DNA from: an uncultured Saprospiraceae bacterium
GTDB taxonomy: Bacteria > Bacteroidota > Bacteroidia > Chitinophagales > Saprospiraceae
NCBI GenBank assembly: GCA_937872385.1
Contig: CALMSO010000100.1
Coordinates: forward strand, 1-40,091
Reading direction: 5' to 3'
DNA length: 40,091 nt
Every line of letters begins with the position of its first letter. Position 1 is the stretch's first letter. Positions 33,015 to 40,091 of the stretch are shown piece after piece. Made by a program: the position numbers and the translations under genes. Under the pieces are notes generated by a model. It saw nothing but the letters and a program-made list of their open reading frames with translations. It did not search any database and was not told the DNA's origin.

Positions 33015-35012
33015 ATGGATATTCCATTACTACAGGAGGTAGTTATTATTCTGGGCTTGTCCGCTGTGGTCATTTACTTGTTTCAGCGGTTCAGATTGCC
33101 ATCTATATTGGGGCTACTGCTCACGGGGGTCATCGTTGGCCCTGGCGGGCTGGCGCTTATCGGCTCCGAAGCCACACACGAAGTGGAGATGCTGGCGGAG
33201 ATTGGGGTTATTCTGTTGCTATTCATTATTGGCTTGGAGTTTTCACTCAAAACACTTGCGTCCATCCAACGCATCGTACTCATTGGCGGGGCAGTGCAGG
33301 TAGGCGGCACCATTTTGGCTACTTATTTGACAGCGTATGCGCTCGGTTACAGTTGGGGCGAAGCCATTTTTCTGGGCTTTCTATTTTCGTTGAGCAGTAC
33401 GGCCATTGTACTAAAAATTTTGCAGGAAAGCGGTGAAATCAACAGTCCGCACGGAAAAATAGCCCTCGCTATTCTGATATTTCAGGACATTATCGTGGTG
33501 CCCATGATGCTGTTTACGCCGCTCATTGCCGGCAACGGCGGTAATGTCTGGCAGGCACTGCTGCTATTGGTGCTCAAAGCGGCCTTGGTCATTGGCCTGG
33601 TGCTGCTCAGTGCGCGCTTTGTAGTGCCGCGTTTGCTACACGAAATAGCCCGCACCCGTAGCCGCGAGCTGTTCATTTTGTCCATTATCGTTATTTGTTT
33701 TGCGGTGGCCTGGGCTACATCGCAGATTGGGCTATCGCTGGCGCTGGGGGCATTTATGGCCGGGCTGATTATTTCCGAATCAGAGTATAGCCACCAGGCG
33801 ACGGGCATTGTGATTCCCTTTCGGGAAATTTTCACTAGTTTTTTCTTTGTTTCTATCGGGATGCTGCTTGACGTGCAGTTTTTTGTTGCCAATATTCTAC
33901 TAATCGTTGGCTTGATGCTACTGATTATATTAGTCAAAGCATTGATTGCCGCACTGGCGGCGGTAGTGTTGCGGTATCCGCTGCGTACGGTGCTGCTCAC
34001 GGCGCTGTCGCTGTTTCAAATTGGCGAATTTGCTTTTATTTTGTCCATGACGGGTATTCAGAACGAGCTGCTGGCACCTGCTACCTACCAGTATTTTTTA
34101 GCAATTTCTATTCTTTCCATGGCGATTACGCCTTTTGTAATGGGCAGCTCGGAATCCATTGTACGGCTTATCGCCAAATCGGCCCTGCCCCGGCGCGTGA
34201 TGCAGCTCAACGAGATGGGTATTGCCAAAGCAGAAGGTGAATTGGAGACAGACTATCTCAAGGACCACGTCATTGTCATTGGCTATGGCGTCACTGGGCA
34301 AAACGTGGCGCGGGCGGCCAAAAGTGCCGATATTCCCTACGTCATCATTGAACTGAACCCCGAAACGGTGCGCAACGCCCGGGACGAAGGCGAACCCATC
34401 CACTACGGCGACGCCATGGACCCCTTTATTCTCGAACATCTCAAGGTGTATAGCGCCCGCGTTGCGGTTATTGCTATCCACGATTTGGTTGCGGCCAAAG
34501 CCATTGTCACTACCATCCGCTCAATTTGCCAAACCGTACACGTCATTGTGCGTACCCGTGCCGTGCGCGAAATGGAAGATTTGTATCATCTTGGAGCGAA
34601 TGAAGTGATTCCGGAAGAATTTGAAACTTCAGTTGAAATTTTTACGCGCTTGTTGCAGCGCTACTTAGTGCCGCAGGATGAAATTGAGCATTTTATACAA
34701 GATATTCGTACCGAAAAATACGAAATGCTGCGCACTTATTCGCATCGGCAAGACAATCGGAGCTTGCTGAGCATCCCCGACATCAATGTCACCTGCCTGA
34801 AAGTGCAACACAAAGACAATGACATCATCGGCAGGTCGCTGGCGGACTCCAACATCCGGGCTGAGTATGGCGTTAGTTTGCTGGCTATTCAGCGCGAGAA
34901 TACATTTATAACTGATATTCAGCCTGTTACCGAAATTTTGCAAGACGACTTGCTGTATGTAGTCGGTACACCGGAATCTATTTCGGGCTTTAATAAAAAA
35001 TTGAAATATTAA
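33015..35012 (+). CDS. CPA2-family monovalent cation:proton antiporter, KefB-like
   Basis: The product is 665 aa. Residues 1-400 are the Na+/H+ exchanger-like membrane domain with about 12 helices, including GPGGLALIGSEA, IGVILLLFIIGLEFSLKTL, FLFSLSSTAIVLKIL and a helix with IFQDIIVVPMML that carries the transport Asp. From residue 417 begins a TrkA-N (RCK) domain with DHVIVIGYGVTGQNVARAA and the nucleotide-binding acid in VIIELN. A TrkA-C domain closes the protein (about 575-660). It probably extrudes K+ or Na+ against protons, gated by NAD(H) or another ligand. KefF/KefG-type ancillary genes are absent. A weak purine-rich site (AGAGGGA) precedes the start. It converges with the lipocalin-like gene. 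Confidence 0.9.
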   Translation: MDIPLLQEVVIILGLSAVVIYLFQRFRLPSILGLLLTGVIVGPGGLALIGSEATHEVEMLAEIGVILLLFIIGLEFSLKTLASIQRIVLIGGAVQVGGTILATYLTAYALGYSWGEAIFLGFLFSLSSTAIVLKILQESGEINSPHGKIALAILIFQDIIVVPMMLFTPLIAGNGGNVWQALLLLVLKAALVIGLVLLSARFVVPRLLHEIARTRSRELFILSIIVICFAVAWATSQIGLSLALGAFMAGLIISESEYSHQATGIVIPFREIFTSFFFVSIGMLLDVQFFVANILLIVGLMLLIILVKALIAALAAVVLRYPLRTVLLTALSLFQIGEFAFILSMTGIQNELLAPATYQYFLAISILSMAITPFVMGSSESIVRLIAKSALPRRVMQLNEMGIAKAEGELETDYLKDHVIVIGYGVTGQNVARAAKSADIPYVIIELNPETVRNARDEGEPIHYGDAMDPFILEHLKVYSARVAVIAIHDLVAAKAIVTTIRSICQTVHVIVRTRAVREMEDLYHLGANEVIPEEFETSVEIFTRLLQRYLVPQDEIEHFIQDIRTEKYEMLRTYSHRQDNRSLLSIPDINVTCLKVQHKDNDIIGRSLADSNIRAEYGVSLLAIQRENTFITDIQPVTEILQDDLLYVVGTPESISGFNKKLKY

Positions 35013-35053
35013 AAAAAACGTGACGGGCTTCGAGGAAAGCACCCGCCACGTTT
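35011..35053 (-). terminator. terminator of the lipocalin-like lipoprotein gene
   Basis: On the minus strand AACGTGGCGGG (35052-35042) pairs with CCCGTCACGTT (35027-35017, one G-U) and is followed by a run of T (35018-35011). It lies 25 nt after the lipoprotein stop and overlaps the end of the antiporter gene by 2 nt. On the plus strand no T-run follows. Confidence 0.8.
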
Positions 35054-35077
35054 CGGCAAAAATCGTTGGATTTCGGT

Positions 35078-35536
35078 TTAGTTGGTGAAAGTAGCGCTCA
35101 GGGTATAGGTGACGCCCAAGAAGCGCTCTTCATAATCAGCCAGAATACGTTTGTCAGTCATTTCCTTGATAATGTAGCTGGTGGTGCTGCCGCCTAAAGT
35201 CACCGACAAAATCGTCTTGTCAGGATTGAAAGCCCAAGTACCGGTCACGGTTTGGGGGTCGTTGGGGTTGCACTTGGTCGGCCCTTCATCAAATTCAACC
35301 GTATTGTTTTTACGGAAAATCGTAATGTCGTCGCGGTCGCACTGGTCTAACTGTGCGTAAATGTTCGTGACCAAGGTGCCATTGCCAAACCAGTCAATCG
35401 CCGGGTCAATGGTCAGTGCAGTGGTTCTCCATTGTTTTTCGACCAGCAAGTCCACGCGGTCCGGGTCATTTTTGTCTTTTTTACAACTGGCCAAAGCCAC
35501 CGTCAAAACGAGGAGTACCAAGGTGAAGTGCTTCAT
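35078..35536 (-). CDS. lipocalin-like lipoprotein
   Basis: The product is 152 aa. Signal peptide and lipobox MKHFTLVLLVLTVALASC place the lipidated Cys at 18. The mature part, after the charged KKDKNDPD linker, opens with LLVEKQWRTTALTIDPAIDW and continues with CDRDDITIFRKNNTVEFDEG and GTWAFNPDKTILSVTLG. W-R-x-T at the start and the x-D-D-x-x-x-F-x-x-(D/N)-(G/N) strand are typical of the lipocalin-like (DUF5004-related) domain common in Bacteroidota lipoproteins of unknown ligand. An ATG at 35554 would add 6 residues and is possible. A promoter candidate with 21-nt spacing lies upstream, and a terminator follows. Confidence 0.8.
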   Translation of the reverse strand: MKHFTLVLLVLTVALASCKKDKNDPDRVDLLVEKQWRTTALTIDPAIDWFGNGTLVTNIYAQLDQCDRDDITIFRKNNTVEFDEGPTKCNPNDPQTVTGTWAFNPDKTILSVTLGGSTTSYIIKEMTDKRILADYEERFLGVTYTLSATFTN

Positions 35537-35589
35537 TTTTGAAAAAACTTTCATAGAATTTGGGTATTTTGGTGAATAAAAAATTTCCT

Positions 35590-35622
35590 CGAAGATACTG
35601 AAAAACGTATTTTGCTGGCAAA
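35590..35622 (-). promoter_or_regulatory. candidate promoter of the lipocalin-like gene
   Basis: Minus strand: TTTG (35622-35619), 21-nt spacer, TATCTTCG (35597-35590, one mismatch). The leader would be about 47 nt. It also lies just after the M1 gene, which ends at 35646, so the two minus-strand genes are probably separate units. Confidence 0.5.
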
Positions 35623-35645
35623 GTATTGTTTTAAAAAATAGCTTT

Positions 35646-38600
35646 TCAGAATTCTACCTTGCGGATAAAAGCCTTCGGATTCAGCCGGTTCAAATCAAAC
35701 GTAAAAGCGATTCGATTCCAGTAATTGCCGCGCTCGGCGTAGCGATCGTCAATATTTTTGGAATTTAGCAAGGGAAAATAAATGGCAATAGCGTCTTTGA
35801 CCAGCTCTAATTCTAACCCGGCGCTCCAGAGCAATTGGTCTTCAAAGGTGTCATTCGTGCCGGTGGGCATGGCATTGTCAAAATAACCAATATCAAAATA
35901 GGGCTTGAGCGGCAGATTGAACGGCAATCCGCTGGGCAGATCGGCTTTGGCATTGAAAGCGAGAATAAAATTATTGCTGCGCCCCAGCGCAAAGCCAGTG
36001 CCAATGGCGGTTTTGAAGCCCCCATCGCGGATGGCTACCTGTTGTGCCCACAGACCTTCGTTGTCGGTGCGCCCGAAGTAAAAATCATCGAAGCGGTAGT
36101 CATTGAAGCCCTGCGAAGTGAGGTTGAAAGCACCGGGGAAAATCGCGCCGCCGTTGCGCCGAGTATTGGTCAGGAAGCCGCCCGCAAATAGCCGGAAATC
36201 GAAACCTTTTTTCGGGGCATAATGGAAAGTATGCTTGATTTCCAAAGAGGCTTTCAAGTAATTCTGATTGCCGAGTACATCGGTGTAGGATTGCTGCTCC
36301 AGCGCCACGAAAACACTGTATGGATTGATGCTGCGCCGCCCCTCGCCCGTGTAGCTCAACTCGTGAATGAAGGTATCGCTCCAGTCATTGCCCTGATAAT
36401 TGCCAAAAGTAGGGCTGAAGCGCGGAAACTCTTGATTGAGCCAAATGCTGCGCCACTGCAATGTTTGAAAAAACCGACTGGTAGCCGACTTGCCCAGCTC
36501 CACCTGCACCGCAGGCACCAAGCGGGCGTATTTCAAATCGTACTCCGGGGAGGCGCGCCGATTGTAATGAAAGGCCCGACCGCCCACGCCAATAGTCACT
36601 GCTTGGATAGCACGTGTTTTTGGATAGATGCTGTAACTGATTTCGCCGAGACCGACCAAATCGCGCGAGCCAAAGGCATACATCGGTGCGAGCGTGAAGT
36701 CTAAGTTTTTCCAAGGCAGGGTATTATTATACAACATCAAACCGAGCATATACTTGTCGTAATTGTTCCAACCCATAGCAGGCGCTACGAACACCTGGTT
36801 GCGGGTATCCACTTCGGGCGTGGGCACGAGTTGTAGCTGCGGCCGCTTAACGGTGCTGCCGTTCGGGCGGATATGATTATTGCGGCGGTTGACATCCAGC
36901 GTGAGGCGTCCTGCATCCAGGGTAATGCGTTCGTAGCCGTCATTCGGAAATTCGAGCACCTGCTCTCCGGTGAAGCCCTCAAACCATTGGCTGTAAGCTA
37001 CTGCACCATGCACAATGCCGTCGAGCGTAAAAGGCCCTGCCATGTCGCCCTTGTTTTTTATTAAAATGCGGAAGCCGGTGTCAGTTTTTTGCAAACCGTT
37101 GATTTCATAATCCTGCCGGGCATTGGAGTAGAGCAAGCCATCGAAGAGCCAGCCGAGGTTTTGCTGCGTTTCCGCTTCGAGTACCTGTTGAAAATCCGCT
37201 GGTTGGGGGTGTTTGAACTGCCATTGTTGATAATAAGCTTGCATAGCGGCGTCGAAGCGCTCGGCACCGATGTATTGTTCGAGATAGCGTAGGGCTATGG
37301 CCGGTTTTTCGTAAGCACCGAGGAAGTAGTTGATGCGCGCGAAGTCGTCAGCGGTAGTAGCAGGCGCCTGGTCGAGGCGGCGGCGCGCCTGAAAAAGGTA
37401 AGCCAACTCGGTCAGCCCCATTTCGGAATTGCCTTGCAATACCTCAGGAAGGAGGTCATTGTACAAATTGCCACCGTAATATTGGCGGGTATAGCGTTTT
37501 TCGTAATACGAATTCAAGCCCTCGTCCAACCAAGCGTGGTCGCGCTCATTGCTACCCAGAATACCATAAAACCAGTTGTGCCCCACTTCATGCGTGATGA
37601 CGATGTCTAAGGCTTTGGCGGTACTGGCTGGGCCAATCACGGTGATCATCGGATACTCCATGCCGCCGCCGGCACTTAGCGCGCTTTGTACGGCGGTTGC
37701 TTGCGGATAGGGGTATTCACCTACGAGTTCAGAATAAAATTCTACGGCGCGATTGACGTAGCCAATAGCGTCTTTCCAAAGCTTGCGCTCAAAGTCGGTG
37801 AATAGCACCCAAGTGCCTATGGTGCGGCCGGAGGCCAGCGTCACGGCACTTTTTTGTACGTAGAAGCGCTTGTCAGCAAACCAGGCGAAATCATGCACAT
37901 TTTCTGCGGTGTAGCGAATGGTCTTCAAGGTATTGCTAGAACGTGGAAATCCTTCTTCATCGGTTGGGCGGGGCGCATCCGATTGCAACAAGCGATTAGA
38001 TTCCTCCATTTTTTGTTGCAAAAAAGTACGCTCGCTTTCGGTTTGCAATACGCCGGTAGCGCCCACTACATAATTGTCGGGCAAGGTAATAGACACATCA
38101 AACGAGCCGAATTCCGAATAAAATTCGCCCATATCAAGGTAAGGCATGGGGTGCCAACCCTCGCGGTCATACACCGCTGGTTTGGGGTACCACTGGGTAA
38201 TTTGATAAGACTCCTCGACGTGCCCAAGGCGCGAAAAAGACGCAGGAATCTTGAGTTTAAAGGGAGTCCGGATAGTAGTGCGCGCGCCGGGTGCTAAGGG
38301 CTGTGGCAGTTGCAGAATGCCAATGTCAGGGTTGTCTTTTTGCAGCGTGAGGTCGGTCGCCTGACCCGCTACCGTAAAGCTCAGACCGGAGTAGCCGCCG
38401 AGGTCTTGGTCTTTAGCAAAATAGAATTTGGTGTCCCCGACGCGCGCCTGCTGCCGGGCGAAGGCCGTGTTGCGACTTTGGTAGGCATTGCCCCACAAGT
38501 GGATGTAGATGAAATCTAAGGTGTCGGGCGAGTGATTGATGTATTCCATTTCTACGGAGCCGGTGAGCGTGTGCGCTCTGTCATTGAGGGTTACATCTAT

Positions 38601-38696
38601 TTTGTAATGTACTTCCTGCTGAAAATAAGGCTTTTGTGCAAAAAGATTGCCGATAAGGCCAACCATAAATAAAGTGTAGATGAGGTGCTTGTTCAT
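35646..38696 (-). CDS. M1-family metallopeptidase with C-terminal barrel-like domain
   Basis: The product is 1016 aa. A signal peptide (MNKHLIYTLFMVGLIGNLFA) is followed by a beta-rich N-domain (VHYKIDVTLNDRAHTLTGSV). The gluzincin core has GGGMEYP (343-349), the zinc site HEVGHNW (369-375) and the third ligand Glu392 in DHAWLDEGLNSYYEKR. The catalytic set is complete. From about residue 620 the chain changes to alternating strands and turns ending in NRLNPKAFIRKVEF, a pattern seen in outer-membrane beta-barrel (surface-antigen-like) domains. So the peptidase may be carried at the outer membrane or on the surface. Substrate unknown. The upstream 355 bp have no strong promoter. Confidence 0.88.
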   Translation of the reverse strand: MNKHLIYTLFMVGLIGNLFAQKPYFQQEVHYKIDVTLNDRAHTLTGSVEMEYINHSPDTLDFIYIHLWGNAYQSRNTAFARQQARVGDTKFYFAKDQDLGGYSGLSFTVAGQATDLTLQKDNPDIGILQLPQPLAPGARTTIRTPFKLKIPASFSRLGHVEESYQITQWYPKPAVYDREGWHPMPYLDMGEFYSEFGSFDVSITLPDNYVVGATGVLQTESERTFLQQKMEESNRLLQSDAPRPTDEEGFPRSSNTLKTIRYTAENVHDFAWFADKRFYVQKSAVTLASGRTIGTWVLFTDFERKLWKDAIGYVNRAVEFYSELVGEYPYPQATAVQSALSAGGGMEYPMITVIGPASTAKALDIVITHEVGHNWFYGILGSNERDHAWLDEGLNSYYEKRYTRQYYGGNLYNDLLPEVLQGNSEMGLTELAYLFQARRRLDQAPATTADDFARINYFLGAYEKPAIALRYLEQYIGAERFDAAMQAYYQQWQFKHPQPADFQQVLEAETQQNLGWLFDGLLYSNARQDYEINGLQKTDTGFRILIKNKGDMAGPFTLDGIVHGAVAYSQWFEGFTGEQVLEFPNDGYERITLDAGRLTLDVNRRNNHIRPNGSTVKRPQLQLVPTPEVDTRNQVFVAPAMGWNNYDKYMLGLMLYNNTLPWKNLDFTLAPMYAFGSRDLVGLGEISYSIYPKTRAIQAVTIGVGGRAFHYNRRASPEYDLKYARLVPAVQVELGKSATSRFFQTLQWRSIWLNQEFPRFSPTFGNYQGNDWSDTFIHELSYTGEGRRSINPYSVFVALEQQSYTDVLGNQNYLKASLEIKHTFHYAPKKGFDFRLFAGGFLTNTRRNGGAIFPGAFNLTSQGFNDYRFDDFYFGRTDNEGLWAQQVAIRDGGFKTAIGTGFALGRSNNFILAFNAKADLPSGLPFNLPLKPYFDIGYFDNAMPTGTNDTFEDQLLWSAGLELELVKDAIAIYFPLLNSKNIDDRYAERGNYWNRIAFTFDLNRLNPKAFIRKVEF

Positions 38697-39051
38697 TTTG
38701 CTTTCGATTTTTTATCAGAAAAAATGGAATTTGGTATTTGATTCGATACGGGGCCTCGTTTTACCCACAAGCAATATATGTGCAGTAAAATAGCTGCGAA
38801 ATATTATTCGGATAAGTATGCGGATAGTCGGTACTCAGTTGCTCAGTGTGATACTGGTGGCTGTACGAGAAAGTACAGATAGCAGATAAAAAAGTTTGAC
38901 AAATGTAAACGATATTCGGATTATTTCTATGAAAAGCGGCATTTCATTGACCAGAAAAAACAATTCAGTATGAGGTAGTCTAAATTTTCCCACACAAAAA
39001 TCTTTATAAATTTGTGCAAGATGAAAAAATCATGCAACAAATTATCAAAAT
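38697..39051. other. gene-free AT-rich spacer
   Basis: No open frame with coding character is seen on either strand. The only signal is a CAAATGTA stretch (38900-38907), which on the minus strand reads TACATTTG, a full -7 match. It would be about 200 nt upstream of the M1 start, with no -33 box at the proper distance. Confidence 0.5.
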
Positions 39052-39295
39052 CTATAACCCAACTTCCCCGCTCGCGCCGGTACTGTGTCCATTATCCCGG
39101 TCATAGCCTGCCCCGGCCTCTATACCTAAGCGCTCCCCCAGCAGGTACCCCCCCCGATGCCTCTGCTCGGCTATCAGATGCCAAGCCCAATACCTCAGTC
39201 TTGAGCTCCAGCTTGCCCTGGGCGGTGGCGGTAGTACTGATGAGTAAAAAAGCAAGAATGTAGAAGATTCGATAATATATAGTAGAAAAAATCAT
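39052..39295 (-). pseudogene. frameshifted, truncated outer-membrane-protein gene
   Basis: From the ATG at 39295 the frame gives a signal peptide (MIFSTIYYRIFYILAFLLIS, then TTATAQ) and KLELKTEVLGLASDSRAEAS. At a run of eight G on the minus strand (C8 at about 39148-39155) the frame becomes GGALRYRGRGRL and stops at 39101. In the frame reached with one G fewer, the chain reads GGYLLGERLGIEAGAGYDRD and continues to TAG at 39052. The joined protein looks like the start of an Ompa-like or DUF3575-like barrel, only about 80 residues. Nothing barrel-like follows. It may be a relict, a slippage-controlled gene now cut short, or a sequencing indel in a homopolymer. Confidence 0.6.
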
Positions 39296-39351
39296 CCGAT
39301 GTTATTTTTAATGTAATAATTCTTGTAAATAATAAATCCTAAAATCATTTT

Positions 39352-40091
39352 TCAGTACGTGTAAATAAATGTGACGCTTTTCACCTCGGGATTCAACCCA
39401 ACTATAAATACTTGGTTATTATGAACTTCCAAATCAACAAGTGATGAAATAGGGTTTTGCTCATATGAAGGAACAAAAGCATAATCCAACAAACCCAAAG
39501 TATGGAGGTCAACTATTCCAACGATTAGCTCTCGCTCACTGATAAAAAAGATTTTATCATCCAGGACTTTCCAACCTTTGAGGTAGCGAATTCGTCTTTT
39601 TCTTCCTTCAAGTTCTACATTTTTCAGGAAATCCAAATGAATATCTCTTTTTACTGTACCCGTAGCAATATCAATTTCTATCAATCGGTCACTGGCTAAG
39701 TTTAGCAAGCTATCCTTGTACACAATGGTATTATGCTTATAAACAGCTAGCTTGGAGTCCATTTCCCAAATTTGCTCCCCCGTTCTTCTATCTAAAGCTA
39801 CCATCATCCAATTACTGACTCCTCTGAAATCACTCAACCCTAAAATCAAGGTGTTCTCATACCGTAATATGCTCTGGATTTTTCTTTGAGGTTTTTCTTG
39901 AACGGGATATTTCCAAAGCTTTGTTCGATTATATGGGTCAAAACAAATAAGTTCGGTTCCTCTTCTATCTACCATATTTGCAACAATCGAACCGTTATTC
40001 CACAGATTTCCATTCTCAACAATTACAGGTTGTTTTTCATCATTCTCTTCCCATATCAATTCTCCATTGACAAAATATTTTGCATTTCTTT
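39352..40091 (-). CDS. beta-propeller-like protein, C-terminal part (5' end outside window)
   Basis: The minus-strand frame is open to the right edge and ends at TGA 39352-39354, giving 246 readable residues. The first in-frame candidate start inside the window is a TTG at 40059, but the upstream residues RNAKYFVNGEL continue naturally, so the gene is cut by the window edge. Repeats such as TELICFDPYNRTKLWKYPVQ, MMVALDRRTGEQIWEMDSKL and LIEIDIATGTVKRDI have the W/L-D-x-x-T-G-x-x-x-W blade pattern of PQQ-like propellers. The function may be protein contacts or a receptor on the surface; no catalytic motif is visible. Confidence 0.65.
   Translation of the reverse strand, partial: RNAKYFVNGELIWEENDEKQPVIVENGNLWNNGSIVANMVDRRGTELICFDPYNRTKLWKYPVQEKPQRKIQSILRYENTLILGLSDFRGVSNWMMVALDRRTGEQIWEMDSKLAVYKHNTIVYKDSLLNLASDRLIEIDIATGTVKRDIHLDFLKNVELEGRKRRIRYLKGWKVLDDKIFFISERELIVGIVDLHTLGLLDYAFVPSYEQNPISSLVDLEVHNNQVFIVGLNPEVKSVTFIYTY

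Noticed and set aside
32045..33073. 342-aa minus-strand open frame across the GHL10 gene
   Set aside because: It is antisense to a gene with clear family motifs and signal peptide. Its own translation has no domain pattern.
38993..39016. CACAAA/TTTGTG inverted repeat
   Set aside because: Only 6 bp with a 12-bp gap in AT-rich DNA, expected by chance.

Overview
The window looks like an ordinary chromosomal stretch of a free-living Bacteroidota bacterium, most likely from the Saprospiria/Lewinella-Haliscomenobacter side of the phylum. The placement is an inference. It rests on a TonB-linked receptor with an N-terminal carboxypeptidase-regulatory-like domain, a CBM9/DUF5916 outer-membrane barrel, a small RRM RNA-binding protein, alaS next to a divergent M23 peptidase gene, and many envelope proteins with short signal peptides or lipoboxes. 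Shine-Dalgarno sites are scarce, and upstream regions often carry the Bacteroidota -7 box TAnnTTTG, sometimes with a TTTG-like -33 box. I see no rRNA, tRNA, CRISPR, insertion sequence or prophage. Base composition looks even throughout, with no clear island.

Layout. 1-192 is the tail of an S41-like peptidase gene. 193-566 is a scar region holding an 80-bp degenerate copy of part of the next gene. 567-2765 (-) is a DUF5916 outer-membrane protein. 3187-6174 (+) holds an MFS carrier, a MarR regulator and MtnA. 6259-8386 (-) holds an unknown small protein, a NarL-type response regulator and aldose 1-epimerase. 8664-9509 (+) is an acyl carrier protein followed by an unknown 200-aa protein, facing a CpcT/CpeT-like secreted protein (-). 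10413-12902 (+) is a TonB-dependent receptor, followed by a repeat-rich 625-bp gap. 13528-14661 (+) is a YbjJ-like MFS gene. 14670-16480 (-) is a His-rich lipoprotein with an HGSNAT-like membrane acyltransferase. 16754-19864 (-) is a lone RND permease. 20266-20949 (-) is a LolA-like protein. 21252-21503 (+) is the RRM protein, convergent with alaS (-, 21566-24199). 24665-28222 (+) is a row of M23 peptidase, CapA-like lipoprotein and secreted M24 peptidase. 28288-28719 (-) is a K/A/E-rich secreted protein. 28970-35012 (+) holds MFS, Sua5, a GHL10 glycosidase-like protein and a CPA2 antiporter. 35078-38696 (-) holds a lipocalin-like lipoprotein and an M1 peptidase with a barrel-like C-terminal part. 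39052-39295 (-) is a frameshifted remnant of an outer-membrane protein gene, and 39352-40091 (-) is a partial beta-propeller protein.

Functionally the window is dominated by envelope biology: outer-membrane barrels, lipoproteins, lipoprotein transport, cell-wall and protein hydrolases, and inner-membrane carriers. Scattered housekeeping genes (alaS, sua5, mtnA, galM) sit among them. I did not find a clear new multi-gene defence or biosynthetic system. The least explained signals are the repeats: a 41-bp leader element placed exactly 10 nt before two unrelated start codons, an interspersed intergenic repeat in two inverted copies, a perfect 18-bp hairpin, a cluster of short ACCCC/GGGGT palindromes, and a G8 tract at the frameshift of a broken outer-membrane gene. 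The ACP-linked unknown protein and the CpcT-like protein are the most interesting coding leads.
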